DNA of 49,866 bases from Haliscomenobacter sp. (GCA_016713275.1 JADJPL010000024.1:1-49866), one strand, 5' to 3'; positions 1 through 8,962 are shown, counted from the stretch's first letter. Numbers and translations are program-made. Notes: generated by a model not told the origin, from the letters alone.

Positions 1-22
1 TAACTACTGTATTAGCGCAACT

Positions 23-198
23 CAACAAAGTAAAACCCGAAATATTTCACCTTTACTTTATTGCCTGCCATTGCGCCTATATCACTTATCTATGGGGAAT
101 TCTCCCGTATTTCCCACATTTCACCCCCACTTTGTTCGACTAAGCAATGGCGAAATATTTCGGGCTTACTTTATTTGACTAAGTAAACCCGAAAGTGG
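23..198. repeat. Inverted and direct repeats beside a recombinase gene; possible recombination site
   Basis: A 26-bp segment at 23-48 recurs as an imperfect inverted copy at 152-177; both contain the AT-rich core CGAAATATTTC. A second pair is directly repeated: 127-160 and 164-198 share the pattern ACTTT-TT-GACTAAG followed by a CCGAAA-like end. The block lies immediately 3' of the tyrosine recombinase gene. Such recombinases act on short inverted or direct core sites, often next to their own gene, so this could be an attachment site or the boundary of an invertible segment. The repeats are read directly; the role is inference. No clear promoter was recognised in the spacer. Confidence 0.5.
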
Positions 199-226
199 AA
201 TTCCCTCTTAATTTAGGCCGGTACTC

Positions 227-1488
227 TCAAAGTTCCAAATCATCCAGCGGGCTTTTGATCTTGTCCCAGCCTTTTTTCGTGATCTTAGTGTAAATCTCCG
301 TTGTCTTGCTGCTCTCGTGCCCCAGCAGCTCCTGAATGTAGCGCAAATCCACTCCTTTTTCCAGCAGATGCGTAGCAAAGCTATGCCGCAGGGTATGCAC
401 CGTCGCAAAGGGATTGATCCCCGACTTTTCTTTTGCCCTTGTAAAAACAAGTTGCACGCTTCGTTCACTATATGGCCCGCCCTGCGGCCCCTCAAATAGC
501 CATTCTATGGGCCGGTACATCTCTAAATACGAGCGTATCAGCTCCCAGGCCCTGGAAGATAATAGGGTACACCGATCCTTTTTCCCTTTGGCGCCTCGAA
601 CAAAATTCCTGGACTTATCAGGCTGTATGTCCGTCATCCGGATTTTGAGTACTTCCCCCAAGCGTAGCCCCGCAGAGTAAATCAGCATTAAAATCGCCCG
701 GTGCTTCAAATTGTCCACCGCCTTCAGAAGGCGGCTTACCTCCTTATCGGTCAATACCTGCGGTATTTTGTCCGGACGCCGGGGCGAAGGAGCCGCTCTA
801 CCTTCTGTGCCTGATCTACCACTTCGGTATAGAAAAGCTTGATTGCGCTCAGTATCTGATCCTGGTACGATTCGCTGATGTGCCGCTCCCGTATCAGCCC
901 TGCTACATAATCATCAATCTGCCTGCGGTTGATCTGACTGGGCTTGATGTCGTCATAGTAGCGGATAAATTGCCGAAAGCTGTATTTGTATGTTTTAATC
1001 GTCCGGAAACTATACCGCTTGAGCATCAAGACCTGCTCCAGGGCCGTCACCGCCTGCTCGTAACGGGCGGGTATAACCTCCCTCGGCTGGGCATATCGCA
1101 GCGCGGCTTTACTGCCGCCAACCGGCATAGTTTCCGGAATATCTTGGGCCGGCGTGAAGGCGATTTCGGCCACCTCCTTCAAATACTGCTCCACAAAGCG
1201 CAACGTCAGCTTGGTATAGGGCAGCTCCCATACCTTGTTTTCCGCATCCCAGCGCCTGCCGTGGATGTTCTTCACCGCCTCCAGATACGACGGTACCAGG
1301 GCATACGGCAAGTGCAGGCGCAACCAGTCTTTTTTCTGTGGATGGATCTCCAGGGTGATCTTACCCCTGGGCTCGGCTACGATGCCGATTCCGGGTCCGG
1401 CCCCCGTTAAGGGCCACCCCTTTACCGGAGACGGCGGATGGGATCTCGCCGGGTATTCAGATGCAGAATGGATTGGGGCGTAGGGCAT
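227..1488 (-). CDS. Tyrosine recombinase / integrase (XerC/D-like), one frameshift
   Basis: Site-specific DNA recombinase, read in two frames: the N-terminal part at 751-1488 and the catalytic part at 227-754. The N-terminal part holds an unusual roughly 70-residue module (KKDWLRLHLPYALVP...RRWDAENKVWELPY) that looks like the extra N-terminal domain of some Bacteroidota integrases and is HARP-like in pattern, then a SAM-like core-binding domain. The catalytic part has the full set: Arg in AGLRLGEVL, Lys near KGKKD, HTLRH, LGHES and the nucleophile in TEIYTKI. The frames join if one base is added to GGGG at 781-784, restoring LLRPRRPDKIPQVLTDKEV; this is probably an indel error. The frame is open up to 1725, but that stretch crosses an intergenic hairpin repeat, so the ATG at 1488 is preferred. 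The insertion typical of integron integrases is absent. Confidence 0.8.
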
Positions 1489-2051
1489 TCGGAGGGTTTT
1501 GGTTTGTTTGGTCCAATATAAGAGGGTTTTGGGAAAGTTGCAACCGATCATTTCGTTGTAAGCCGAGTGACTTACTTTAAAAATCGGGATTGCTCGAAAA
1601 AAGGGAGAGAATATAGAAGCCATCTCAAAACTATGGAATATGGCGTTCTCCCCCTTTGAAGGAGGCCGGGGGGATGAAACCTTTCCCCGGCATCCCGGAA
1701 GTTTCATCCCCCTAGCCCCCTTCAAAGGGGGAAAGTGCTTCGCCAGCGTTTGCTATGGGGTTAAGGAATGCCGCCCACACCCTGGAAAGGATTTTGAGAT
1801 AGCTTCGAGCCATTTTGCTCCTTCCCCAGCGATCAAAAAAAATCAACTTCTTTGGCTATTCCCTCCGGATCAGACGCCTGGTCTGCCTTTTGCCAGCGCC
1901 TGGCAAGCAACTTTTTCCTCTCCCTTTCCCCCATTTTTTCCCTCCAATTCTTCTTTTTCCCTATCTTACCCCTTCCATCGGTTTCCCCGATGCGCTCCTC
2001 ACTAACCACCCACCACCCCCCACTAACCACCAAAAAAACACCAAAAACCAG
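1489..2051. repeat. Intergenic region with a 31-bp-arm hairpin repeat
   Basis: There is no convincing gene here. Positions 1650-1680 and 1701-1731 form a near-perfect inverted repeat (arms start CCCCCTTTGAAGG, inner ends GATGAAAC) with a 20-base loop. The same element recurs at 23265-23346, and a related one lies near 29381-29522, so it is a dispersed palindromic repeat of this genome. The stretch 1850-2000 is strongly pyrimidine-rich on the plus strand, and 2002-2034 carries ACTAACCACC-type repeats like those at 4228-4264. Confidence 0.7.
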
Positions 2052-3953
2052 ATGAAAAAACCCATTACCTCCATCTTCCTCTTGCTGGCCGTTTTCGGCG
2101 CCTTGCGCGCCCAGTCGCCGCAAGGAAACGCCAACGCCATTCTGGAGCAGCTGAAGCAGATCGCGGTGGTCGAACAGAAAGTGATGATGCCGATGCGCGA
2201 TGGCGTCCGGCTGGCCACGGATATCTACCGGCCGAAGACCGACCAGAAAGTGCCGATCATTTTCTCCAAAACGCCGTACAACTTTAATTCCTGGGGAGAC
2301 GGCGAAATGCGGGCCGGTACGTATTCCGCTGCGCTGGATGCGGTCAAGCGGGGCTACGCCTACGTGGTGCAGAACGAACGGGGCAAGTTCTTCTCGGAAG
2401 GGGAGTGGGACATCCTCGGTCCGCCTACGACCGACGGCTACGATGCCTTTACGTGGATGGCGGCTCAGCCCTGGTGCAACGGCAAGATCGGCACCCTCGG
2501 CTGTTCTTCTACCGCCGAATGGCAGATGGCAGTCGCCGCTCTCGACCACCCGGCCCACGCGGCTATGGTGGCTCAGGGCTTCGGCGCCGGAGTCGGCAGG
2601 GTAGGGCCGTTTATGGAGCAGGGCAACTGGTACCGCGGCGGCGCCCAGCAGATGCTGTTCACCACCTGGCTCTACGGCACGCAGACCGACAAGATCCGGC
2701 CCCAGTTCCCCCCGAACGCCACCCAGGCAGACCTCATCCGCGCGTCGCGCTTCTACGACCTGGCGCCTGAATTGCCGACGGTCGACTGGTCTAAAGGCCT
2801 TCAGCACTTGCCGGTGCAGGACATCATCAAGAACCAGAACGGGTCGGTGGGCGTGTACGAAAAGATGATCCGCCGCAAACCCAACGACCCCGATTGGTAC
2901 AAGGGCGGCCTCTACCACGACGATATGCCTTTCGGCGTGCCCAGCTTCTGGTTTGTCTCCTGGTACGACGTGTCGTCGGCGCCCAACCTCTACCTCTACA
3001 ACCACGTGCGCCAAAACGCTAAAGATCCCGAAGTGGCGAAAAACCAATACCTCATCATCGCGCCCACGCTCCACTGTGCCTATAAACGCGCTACCGAAAA
3101 TACCATCGTGGGCGAGCGCAGCATGGGCGACGCACGGTTCGACTACGATCTGCATACCTACGGCTGGTTCGACTACTGGCTCAAAGGGGATCAGAACGAA
3201 TTCCTGGAAGGCACGCCGAAGGTGATCTATTTCACGATGGGCTCCAATACCTGGCAGCAGACCGATTCCTGGCCGCCTCCCGGCGCTGAAATGACGACCT
3301 TCTACCTGCGCGGCAACGGCAAAGCCAACAGCCTTTACGGCGACGGCAAACTCAGCGCCACCCCCGCCGGCAAAAAAGACAAAGACCAGCCCGATGCCTT
3401 TACCTACGACCCCATGAACCCCGTGCCTTCTTACGGTGGCAACGTCTGCTGCACCGGCAACGCGGTGCAGGGCGGCTCGTTTGATCAGCAGAAAATGGAA
3501 ACCCGCCAGGATATCCTGGTCTATACCAGCGATCCCCTCCCCGCCGGCGTCGAGGTGAGCGGCTTCATCGAAACCACCCTCTACGTTTCCTCCGACGCCA
3601 AGGACACCGACTTCACCGTCAAGCTCATCGACGTCTACCCCGACGGCCGCGCTTATAACCTCGACGAGACCATCCTGCGCGCCCGCTACCGCGAGGGCTT
3701 CGACAAAGAAGTGTTTATGGAAAAAGATAAGGTCTACAAGCTGGAACTCAGCCCCATGGCCACCAGCAACTTCTTCGAGGCGGGGCACCGCATCCGCATC
3801 GAGGTCTCCAGCAGCAATTTCCCCCGCTTCGACCGCAATTTGAACACCGGGGGCAATAATTACGACGAGTCCAAAGGCGTCTCCGCGCACAACGTCATCC
3901 ACCACTCGGAGATGTATCCGTCGAAGATTCGGATTCCGATCGTGAGGAAGTAG
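2052..3953 (+). CDS. Secreted CocE/NonD-type alpha/beta hydrolase (X-Pro dipeptidyl-peptidase S15 family)
   Basis: Predicted exported serine hydrolase of 633 residues, of the family that includes cocaine esterase, glutaryl-7-ACA acylase and X-Pro dipeptidyl-peptidases. The ATG at 2052 gives a clean signal peptide (MKKPITSIFLLLAVFGALRA, cleavage before QSPQ); the upstream extension of the frame is repeat DNA. The N-terminal half is the alpha/beta hydrolase fold, with the family segment PWCNGKIGTLGCSSTAEW; Ser152 in G-C-S is the likely nucleophile (the usual form is GxSYxG). An Asp/His-containing part follows around APTLHCAY. The C-terminal third (from about VSGFIETTLYVSS) is the jelly-roll PepX_C domain. 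The substrate cannot be told. It converges with leuB across a palindromic, GT-rich spacer. Confidence 0.88.
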   Translation: MKKPITSIFLLLAVFGALRAQSPQGNANAILEQLKQIAVVEQKVMMPMRDGVRLATDIYRPKTDQKVPIIFSKTPYNFNSWGDGEMRAGTYSAALDAVKRGYAYVVQNERGKFFSEGEWDILGPPTTDGYDAFTWMAAQPWCNGKIGTLGCSSTAEWQMAVAALDHPAHAAMVAQGFGAGVGRVGPFMEQGNWYRGGAQQMLFTTWLYGTQTDKIRPQFPPNATQADLIRASRFYDLAPELPTVDWSKGLQHLPVQDIIKNQNGSVGVYEKMIRRKPNDPDWYKGGLYHDDMPFGVPSFWFVSWYDVSSAPNLYLYNHVRQNAKDPEVAKNQYLIIAPTLHCAYKRATENTIVGERSMGDARFDYDLHTYGWFDYWLKGDQNEFLEGTPKVIYFTMGSNTWQQTDSWPPPGAEMTTFYLRGNGKANSLYGDGKLSATPAGKKDKDQPDAFTYDPMNPVPSYGGNVCCTGNAVQGGSFDQQKMETRQDILVYTSDPLPAGVEVSGFIETTLYVSSDAKDTDFTVKLIDVYPDGRAYNLDETILRARYREGFDKEVFMEKDKVYKLELSPMATSNFFEAGHRIRIEVSSSNFPRFDRNLNTGGNNYDESKGVSAHNVIHHSEMYPSKIRIPIVRK

Positions 3954-4275
3954 TGGTTGGTGGTTGGTGGTTAGTGGTTGGTGGTTGGTGGTTAGGGGTA
4001 GGTGGTGGGGGGGGGGGGGGGGGGGTGGGGGGTGGGGGGGAGCGGTCGCCCGCGGCCGCGCCCGGCGGGGGGACACGACCGGGCCGAAACGGCGGGGGGC
4101 CGACCGGGGGCGAGAAAAAAAGGGGGCGGACGGGGGGGGGGGGGGGAAGAGGTTTGAACAGGCCGCCAAATTTAGAGGATGTAGAGGATGTAGAGGATGT
4201 AATTTACATCCTCTACATCCTCTACACCACAACCACCAACCACCAACTAACCACCAACCACCAACAAACCACTCA
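3954..4275. repeat. Low-complexity spacer: GGTTGGTGG array, poly-G tract and 22-bp perfect palindrome
   Basis: No gene. Positions 3955-4002 are GGTTGGTGG-type repeats, and their reverse-complement type occurs at 4228-4264, so the region is bounded by inverted arms. Positions 4009-4160 are extremely G-rich with several long G runs. Positions 4181-4202 and 4204-4225 are a perfect 22-bp palindrome built from the 9-bp unit GATGTAGAG. Between two convergent genes, the palindrome is a plausible bidirectional terminator (inference). The G-rich stretch is unlike the rest of the window in composition and may be poorly resolved sequence. Confidence 0.7.
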
Positions 4276-5385
4276 TCAAATAATCGTCGACGTGCGCTCG
4301 GTCGTTTGTTGCTGATCGAGGTTGAGGTCGGCGGCATCGGAGATGAGGTGGGCGATCAGATCGCCGATCTGGGAGCAGCTGTAGGCGTATTGGAGGTCGA
4401 GCTCCTGGGTGCCAACGCCTTTTTCCAACACATGTTTGGTGGTGCGGTAAATGGTGGTAGCTTCTTCTTTTAGTCCGAAATGATCGAGCATCATGCCGGC
4501 GGAGAGGATAGCGGCCATGGGGTTGGCGACGTCCTGTCCTGCGGCCTGGGGGTAAGAGCCGTGGATGGGCTCAAACAGGGCAGAGCGCTCGCCGATGGAA
4601 GCGGAAGGCAGCAGGCCCATCGAGCCGGCCAGCACGCTGGCTTCGTCGGAGAGGATATCGCCAAACATATTTTCGGTGAGGATCACGTCGAACTGCGTTG
4701 GCCACTGGATGATCTGCATGGCGGCGTTGTCGACAAACATATAGCCCACTTCGATGTCGGGGTAGGAGGGGGCCATGCGCTGCACCACTTCGCGCCACAG
4801 GCGGGAGGTTTCGAGCACGTTGGCTTTATCCACCAAAAGCAGCTTTTTGCGGCGCTTCTGAGCCGCCTCAAAGGCCAGTTTGGCGATGCGCTCGATCTCG
4901 TAATCGTGGTACACGCACAGGTCTTGCGCTTTTACCGCATCCCGGCTTTTCTCCCCGAAATAGATGCCGCCGGTCAGCTCCCGGAAGATGACGAAATCCG
5001 CTCCTTTGATCCGTTCCGGCCGCAACGGCGACAGGTGCAGCAGGGTGGAGTAGGTCGTCACCGGGCGGATATTGGCAAACAGGCCCAGGCTCTTGCGCAG
5101 GCGCAGCAGGCCTTGCTCCGGCCGCACCTTGGCGCCCGGGTCGTTGTCGTATTTGGGATCGCCAATGGCGCCAAACAACACGGCGTCGGCCGACAAGCAC
5201 AGATCCAGCGTCGCCTGGGGCAGCGGATCGCCCGTCTTGTCGATGGCGATAGCGCCCACCAGCGCCGTGTTGTAAAAGAACTGGTGCTGAAAACGTTCCC
5301 CAATGGCGTCGAGTACCTTCACCGCCTGGGCAGTTACTTCCGGACCGATCCCGTCGCCGGGGAGAATGGCTATGGTTTTTTTCAT
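4276..5385 (-). CDS. leuB: 3-isopropylmalate dehydrogenase
   Basis: Cytosolic enzyme of 369 residues that oxidises and decarboxylates 3-isopropylmalate to 2-oxoisocaproate with NAD+, the third step specific to leucine synthesis. It starts MKKTIAILPGDGIGPEV and shows the family motifs in order: RLRKSLGLFANIRPV (substrate arginines), FRELTGGIYFGE, the Lys segment LLVDKANVLETSRLWREVV, DNAAMQ, the metal-binding aspartates in TENMFGDILSDEASVLAGS, and the NAD site FEPIHGSYPQAAGQDVANP. Length is normal for LeuB. It is the last gene of leuA-leuC-leuD-leuB, but a 253-bp repeat array separates it from leuD, so transcription across the gap is not certain. Confidence 0.96.
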   Translation of the reverse strand: MKKTIAILPGDGIGPEVTAQAVKVLDAIGERFQHQFFYNTALVGAIAIDKTGDPLPQATLDLCLSADAVLFGAIGDPKYDNDPGAKVRPEQGLLRLRKSLGLFANIRPVTTYSTLLHLSPLRPERIKGADFVIFRELTGGIYFGEKSRDAVKAQDLCVYHDYEIERIAKLAFEAAQKRRKKLLLVDKANVLETSRLWREVVQRMAPSYPDIEVGYMFVDNAAMQIIQWPTQFDVILTENMFGDILSDEASVLAGSMGLLPSASIGERSALFEPIHGSYPQAAGQDVANPMAAILSAGMMLDHFGLKEEATTIYRTTKHVLEKGVGTQELDLQYAYSCSQIGDLIAHLISDAADLNLDQQQTTERTSTII

Positions 5386-5409
5386 GGCGTTTTAATGTTC
5401 AAAGGAATA

Positions 5410-5638
5410 TAGGGCGTAAGGTGTAAGGCGTAAGGCGTAGGGGAGCGCAGGAGCAAAAATACAAATTTAGATTAAAGGGAGATGCTCAACTGGCGCGAGG
5501 CTCCCGCCTCCTCAACTGGTTCGAGGCTCCCGCCTCCTCAACTGGTTCGAGGCTCCGCCTCCTCAACTGGTTCGAGGCTCCGCCTCCTCAACTGGTTCGA
5601 GGCTCCGCCTCGGACCCACTCTAAGTGGAGGCTCCGCC
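5410..5638. repeat. Tandem array of a CGAGGCTCCGCCTC-type unit between leuD and leuB
   Basis: From about 5487 to 5638 there are five successive units of roughly 25-26 bp built on CTCAACTGGTTCGAGGCTCC followed by GCCTC or CGCCTC; the first reads TGGCGCGAGG. Each unit contains a short palindrome (GAGGC/GCCTC). Just upstream, 5413-5443, is a GTAAGGC-type short repeat. Similar units occur at 16321-16390, 23104-23190 and 30418-30565, so this is a dispersed family. No coding potential was recognised. Confidence 0.8.
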
Positions 5639-6226
5639 TCAACCCATAGAAACTTCAAATTCAGCAATCTTATCTTTCAAACTAATTAAATAATCGATAT
5701 CATCAAACCCGTTGATCAGGCATACTCTTTTGTAGGGATCGATGGGGAAGGTTTCCTCCAGTCCTTTGGAGGGGATGCGGATGGTTTGCGTTTCCAGGTC
5801 GATCTCCACTTCGATTCCGGGGTCCTGCTCGATTCCGGAAAACAGTTGGTGCAGAAAATCCGGACTCACCTGCACGGGCAGCAAGCCGTTGTTCAGGGCG
5901 TTGCCTTTGAAGATGTCGGCAAAAAAGCTGGACACCACGGCGCGAAATCCGTAATCGGCGATGGCCCAGGCGGCGTGCTCCCGGCTGGAGCCGCACCCGA
6001 AATTCCTCCCGGCAACGAGTACCTTGCCGCTATACGCCGGGTTGTTGAGTACGAAATCCGGTTTCGGGGTGTTGTCCGCCTGGTAACGCCAGTCGCGAAA
6101 CAGGTTATCGCCAAACCCTTCCCGGGTGGTGGCTTTCAAAAAACGCGCCGGAATGATCTGGTCCGTGTCGATGTCCTCCATGGGAATCGGGACGGCGGTG
6201 GTGCGAAGGAGGGTGAATTTTTGCAT
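5639..6226 (-). CDS. leuD: 3-isopropylmalate dehydratase, small subunit
   Basis: Small subunit (195 residues) of the cytosolic isopropylmalate isomerase, which with LeuC converts 2- to 3-isopropylmalate. It begins MQKFTLLRTTAVPIPMEDID, followed by TDQIIPARFL, a hallmark of the family. The swivel-domain active-site motif GRNFGCGSSREHA is complete, followed by the FADIFKGNALNNGLLP segment. Length matches bacterial LeuD (about 190-200). It lies 79 bp after leuC; the gap holds an inverted repeat of the GTTGCGAGG family. It is the third gene of the leucine operon. Confidence 0.96.
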   Translation of the reverse strand: MQKFTLLRTTAVPIPMEDIDTDQIIPARFLKATTREGFGDNLFRDWRYQADNTPKPDFVLNNPAYSGKVLVAGRNFGCGSSREHAAWAIADYGFRAVVSSFFADIFKGNALNNGLLPVQVSPDFLHQLFSGIEQDPGIEVEIDLETQTIRIPSKGLEETFPIDPYKRVCLINGFDDIDYLISLKDKIAEFEVSMG

Positions 6227-6231
6227 GAATC

Positions 6232-6305
6232 TTTAAAGTTACGAGGTTGCGAGGTTACGGGGTTGCGGAGTTATTTCTTCGGAACTTCGCAACCTCGTAA
6301 CTTCG
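6232..6305. repeat. GTTGCGAGG-family inverted repeat between leuC and leuD
   Basis: About 70 bp with GTTACGAGGTTGCGAGG on one side and its reverse-complement type (GCAACCTCGTAACTTCG) on the other, able to form a hairpin around TTATTTCTTCGG. The 9-bp units are the same family as the long arrays at 16448-16571 and 26120-26337. In an operon such a hairpin could stabilise or process the transcript; that is speculation. Confidence 0.65.
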
Positions 6306-7679
6306 TTACTTTCTGAAATCCACAATCTCCCCAGCGATCGCCGCCGCAGCGGCCATCAGGGGGCTGGCGAGGATGGTGCGGGCGCCTGGCCCTTGCCGGC
6401 CTTCGAAGTTGCGGTTGGAGGTTGAAACACAGTAGGCGCCGGCGGGGATTTTATCTTCGTTCATGCCGAGGCAGGCGGAGCAGCCGGGCTCGCGGAAGTC
6501 GAAGCCGGCTTCCTCCAGGATGCGGTCGATGCCTTCGGCTTTGGCTTGCGCGGCTACCTGCTGGGAGCCGGGCACGACCATAGCGCTGACGTGGGGCGCT
6601 TTTTTCTTGCCTTTGACGAATTCGGCCACGAGGCGCAGGTCCTCGATCCGGGAGTTGGTGCAACTGCCGATAAAGACGTGCTGGATCGGCTTGCCCGCCA
6701 GCGATTCGCCGGGCTTGAAGCCCATGTATTCCAGCGATTTTTCGAACGACTGCCCGGTTTCCGTCGGGATGACCTGGGAGATGCCCAGGCCCATGCCGGG
6801 GTTGGTGCCGTAAGTGACCATGGGCTCGATGTCTTCCGCGCGAAAGGTGAATTCCTTGTCAAACACGGCGTCTTCGTCGGAGTAAAGCGTTTTCCAGTAG
6901 GCGAGGGCGTTTTCCCATTCCGCGCCCTGGGGGGCAAACTGCCGGCCCTGAAGGTAGTCGAACGTCGTTTGGTCGGGCGCAACCAATCCGCCGCGGGCGC
7001 CCATTTCGATGCTCATGTTGCAGATCGTCATGCGGGCTTCCATCGACAGGGAGCGGATGGCGGAGCCGGCGTACTCTACGAAGTAGCCCGTGCCGCCGGC
7101 GGCGGTGAGTTGGGCGATGATGTACAGGATGAGGTCTTTGGCATAGACGCCTGCCCCCAACTGGCCCTCCACGTTGATGCGCATGCGTTTGGGGCGGGAT
7201 TGCAGGAGGCACTGACTGGCGAAGACTTGCTCCACCTGGCTGGTACCGATGCCAAAAGCGATGCAGCCAAAGGCCCCGTGGGTAGACGTGTGGCTATCGC
7301 CGCAGACGATGGTCATCCCCGGCTGGGTGATGCCCAGTTCGGGCCCGATCACGGCACGATGCCCTGATAAGGGATGGCCGAGGCCGTAGAGTTCAAGGCC
7401 GAAGTCGGCGCAGTTGTGGATCAGCGCATCCACCTGATGCCGGGAGAGCGCTTCCCGGATGGGCAGGTGCTGGTCTTTGGTCGGCACGTTGTGGTCGGCG
7501 GTGGCCACGGTCTGCTTCGGGCGGAACACGCCGATGTTGCGGGCCCGGAGGCCGTCGAACGCCTGGGGGCTGGTCACTTCGTGGATGAAATGGCGGTCGA
7601 TGTACACCACCTCCATACCTCCCTCTACGGATGTGACGATGTGCGCATCCCAAATTTTGTCAAATAACGTCTTTCCCAT
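6306..7679 (-). CDS. leuC: 3-isopropylmalate dehydratase, large subunit
   Basis: Large, [4Fe-4S]-carrying subunit (457 residues) of isopropylmalate isomerase, an aconitase-family enzyme. It opens with MGKTLFDKIWDAHIV, has the conserved VCGDSHTSTHGAFG segment, and shows the cluster-ligand cysteines in FIGSCTNSR (about residue 338) and PGCSACLGMN (about 398 and 401). The C-terminal STSNRNFEGRQGPGARTIL segment is typical. Length is normal. It starts 5 bp after leuA ends, so the two are almost certainly cotranscribed. Confidence 0.97.
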   Translation of the reverse strand: MGKTLFDKIWDAHIVTSVEGGMEVVYIDRHFIHEVTSPQAFDGLRARNIGVFRPKQTVATADHNVPTKDQHLPIREALSRHQVDALIHNCADFGLELYGLGHPLSGHRAVIGPELGITQPGMTIVCGDSHTSTHGAFGCIAFGIGTSQVEQVFASQCLLQSRPKRMRINVEGQLGAGVYAKDLILYIIAQLTAAGGTGYFVEYAGSAIRSLSMEARMTICNMSIEMGARGGLVAPDQTTFDYLQGRQFAPQGAEWENALAYWKTLYSDEDAVFDKEFTFRAEDIEPMVTYGTNPGMGLGISQVIPTETGQSFEKSLEYMGFKPGESLAGKPIQHVFIGSCTNSRIEDLRLVAEFVKGKKKAPHVSAMVVPGSQQVAAQAKAEGIDRILEEAGFDFREPGCSACLGMNEDKIPAGAYCVSTSNRNFEGRQGPGARTILASPLMAAAAAIAGEIVDFRK

Positions 7680-7684
7680 GAATT

Positions 7685-8857
7685 TTAAACAGCTGAAGGA
7701 TTTTTTATCTCAATGGACTCCACAATCTCGAGAAGGTCGTTGTCTTCGACTTCTTTTTTGCGGTCGGCCACTTCAAGGAAACGCTGGTACACGTGGTCGA
7801 GTTCGTCCTTGCTGAGATTAACGCCCAAATGTTTTGCGCGGTAGGCGATCGCGGCCCGTCCGCTGCGGGCGGTGAGGACGATCTTGGAGTGGTCGACGCC
7901 CACGTCGAGGGGGTTGATGATCTCGTAGGTTTCCCGCTCCTTGATGACGCCGTCCTGATGGATGCCGGAAGAGTGCGCAAACGCGTTGGCGCCTACGATG
8001 GCTTTATTGGGCTGGACCACCACCCCCATGCGGTCGCTGACGAGCTGGCTGGTCGCGTACAACAGCTGGGTGTTGATCCCGGTATCTTTGTTGAGGTAAG
8101 GGTGCTGGCGCAGGATCATGACCACCTCTTCCAGGGAGCAGTTGCCCGCGCGTTCGCCGATGCCGTTGATGGTGCACTCGATCTGCCGGGCGCCGTTTTG
8201 AACGCCGGCAATGGAGTTGGCGGTTGCCAGTCCGAGGTCGTTGTGGCAATGCGTCGCCAGGATGGCTTTGTGGATGCCGGGCACGTTTTCGTGGAGGTAG
8301 CGGATCTTGGCGCCGTACTCTTCAGGAAGGCAGTAGCCCGTGGTATCGGGGATATTCAGCACCGTGGCGCCCGCCTTGAGTACGGCTTCGATGACCCTTG
8401 CCAGGAACTCGTTGTCGGTGCGGCCGGCGTCTTCGGCATAGAACTCAACGTCTTCTACGAACGATTTGGCCAGCTTGACGGCCTTTACCGCCCGCTCCAG
8501 GATCTCCTCCCGGGTGCTGTTGAATTTGTACCGGATATGGGAATCGGAGGTGCCGATACCGGTGTGAATCCTTGGCCTGGCGGCGTATTTCAGGGCTTGG
8601 GCAGCCACTTCAATGTCTTTTTCTACCGCCCTCGACAAGCCGCAGACGGCAGGGCTCTTGACGGCTTTGCAAATGGCTTCCACCGACTGGAAATCGCCGG
8701 GGCTGGAGATCGGGAACCCCGCTTCGATAATGTCTACGCCCAGTTTTTCCAGGGCCAGGGCGATCTCGATTTTCTGTTCGGTATTCAATTTGCAGCCGGG
8801 GACCTGTTCCCCGTCGCGCAGGGTAGTGTCAAAGATGTGAATGCGAGTAGTTTCCAT
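7685..8857 (-). CDS. leuA: 2-isopropylmalate synthase, short form
   Basis: Condenses acetyl-CoA with 2-oxoisovalerate, the first committed step of leucine synthesis. The ATG at 8857 (METTRIHIFDTTLRDGEQVPG) is chosen over a TTG at 8890 because the protein then starts right at the conserved TIM-barrel motif DTTLRDGEQ. The metal-binding HCHNDLG (about residue 203) and the INGIGERAGN segment are present. At 390 residues it ends soon after the HSSGIHQDG region and lacks the C-terminal leucine-binding regulatory domain of the 520-residue enterobacterial enzyme, so feedback inhibition by that route is not expected (inference). It is the first gene of leuA-leuC-leuD-leuB. A candidate -7 box lies just upstream. 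Confidence 0.94.
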   Translation of the reverse strand: METTRIHIFDTTLRDGEQVPGCKLNTEQKIEIALALEKLGVDIIEAGFPISSPGDFQSVEAICKAVKSPAVCGLSRAVEKDIEVAAQALKYAARPRIHTGIGTSDSHIRYKFNSTREEILERAVKAVKLAKSFVEDVEFYAEDAGRTDNEFLARVIEAVLKAGATVLNIPDTTGYCLPEEYGAKIRYLHENVPGIHKAILATHCHNDLGLATANSIAGVQNGARQIECTINGIGERAGNCSLEEVVMILRQHPYLNKDTGINTQLLYATSQLVSDRMGVVVQPNKAIVGANAFAHSSGIHQDGVIKERETYEIINPLDVGVDHSKIVLTARSGRAAIAYRAKHLGVNLSKDELDHVYQRFLEVADRKKEVEDNDLLEIVESIEIKNPSAV

Positions 8858-8887
8858 TGGCGGGCAATTTTGTACATTTGCAAGCTT

Positions 8888-8895
8888 CAAAGATA
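8888..8895 (-). promoter_or_regulatory. Candidate -7 box for the leu operon
   Basis: The minus strand reads TATCTTTG, an exact match to the Bacteroidota consensus TAnnTTTG, 30 bp before the leuA ATG. No good -33 TTG was found at the usual distance upstream, so the call is tentative. Confidence 0.4.
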
Positions 8896-8962
8896 GGTTG
8901 ACGCGCCGGGGGGAAAGGCTGAATTTCTTCTTGATTGTCCGGAACAGTATAGGATTGTTTTT

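Noticed and set aside
23..1488. Integron integrase with attI site
   Set aside because: The recombinase lacks the IntI-specific insertion near the third catalytic patch, and no gene cassettes or attC sites follow.
1833..4337. An 834-codon minus-strand open frame
   Set aside because: It lies antisense to the CocE-type hydrolase, has a His/Val/Gly-rich composition typical of reversed high-GC genes, and crosses intergenic repeats.
5487..5638. CRISPR array
   Set aside because: The units are directly adjacent, without unique spacers, and no cas genes are present; the same applies to 16448-16571 and 26120-26337.
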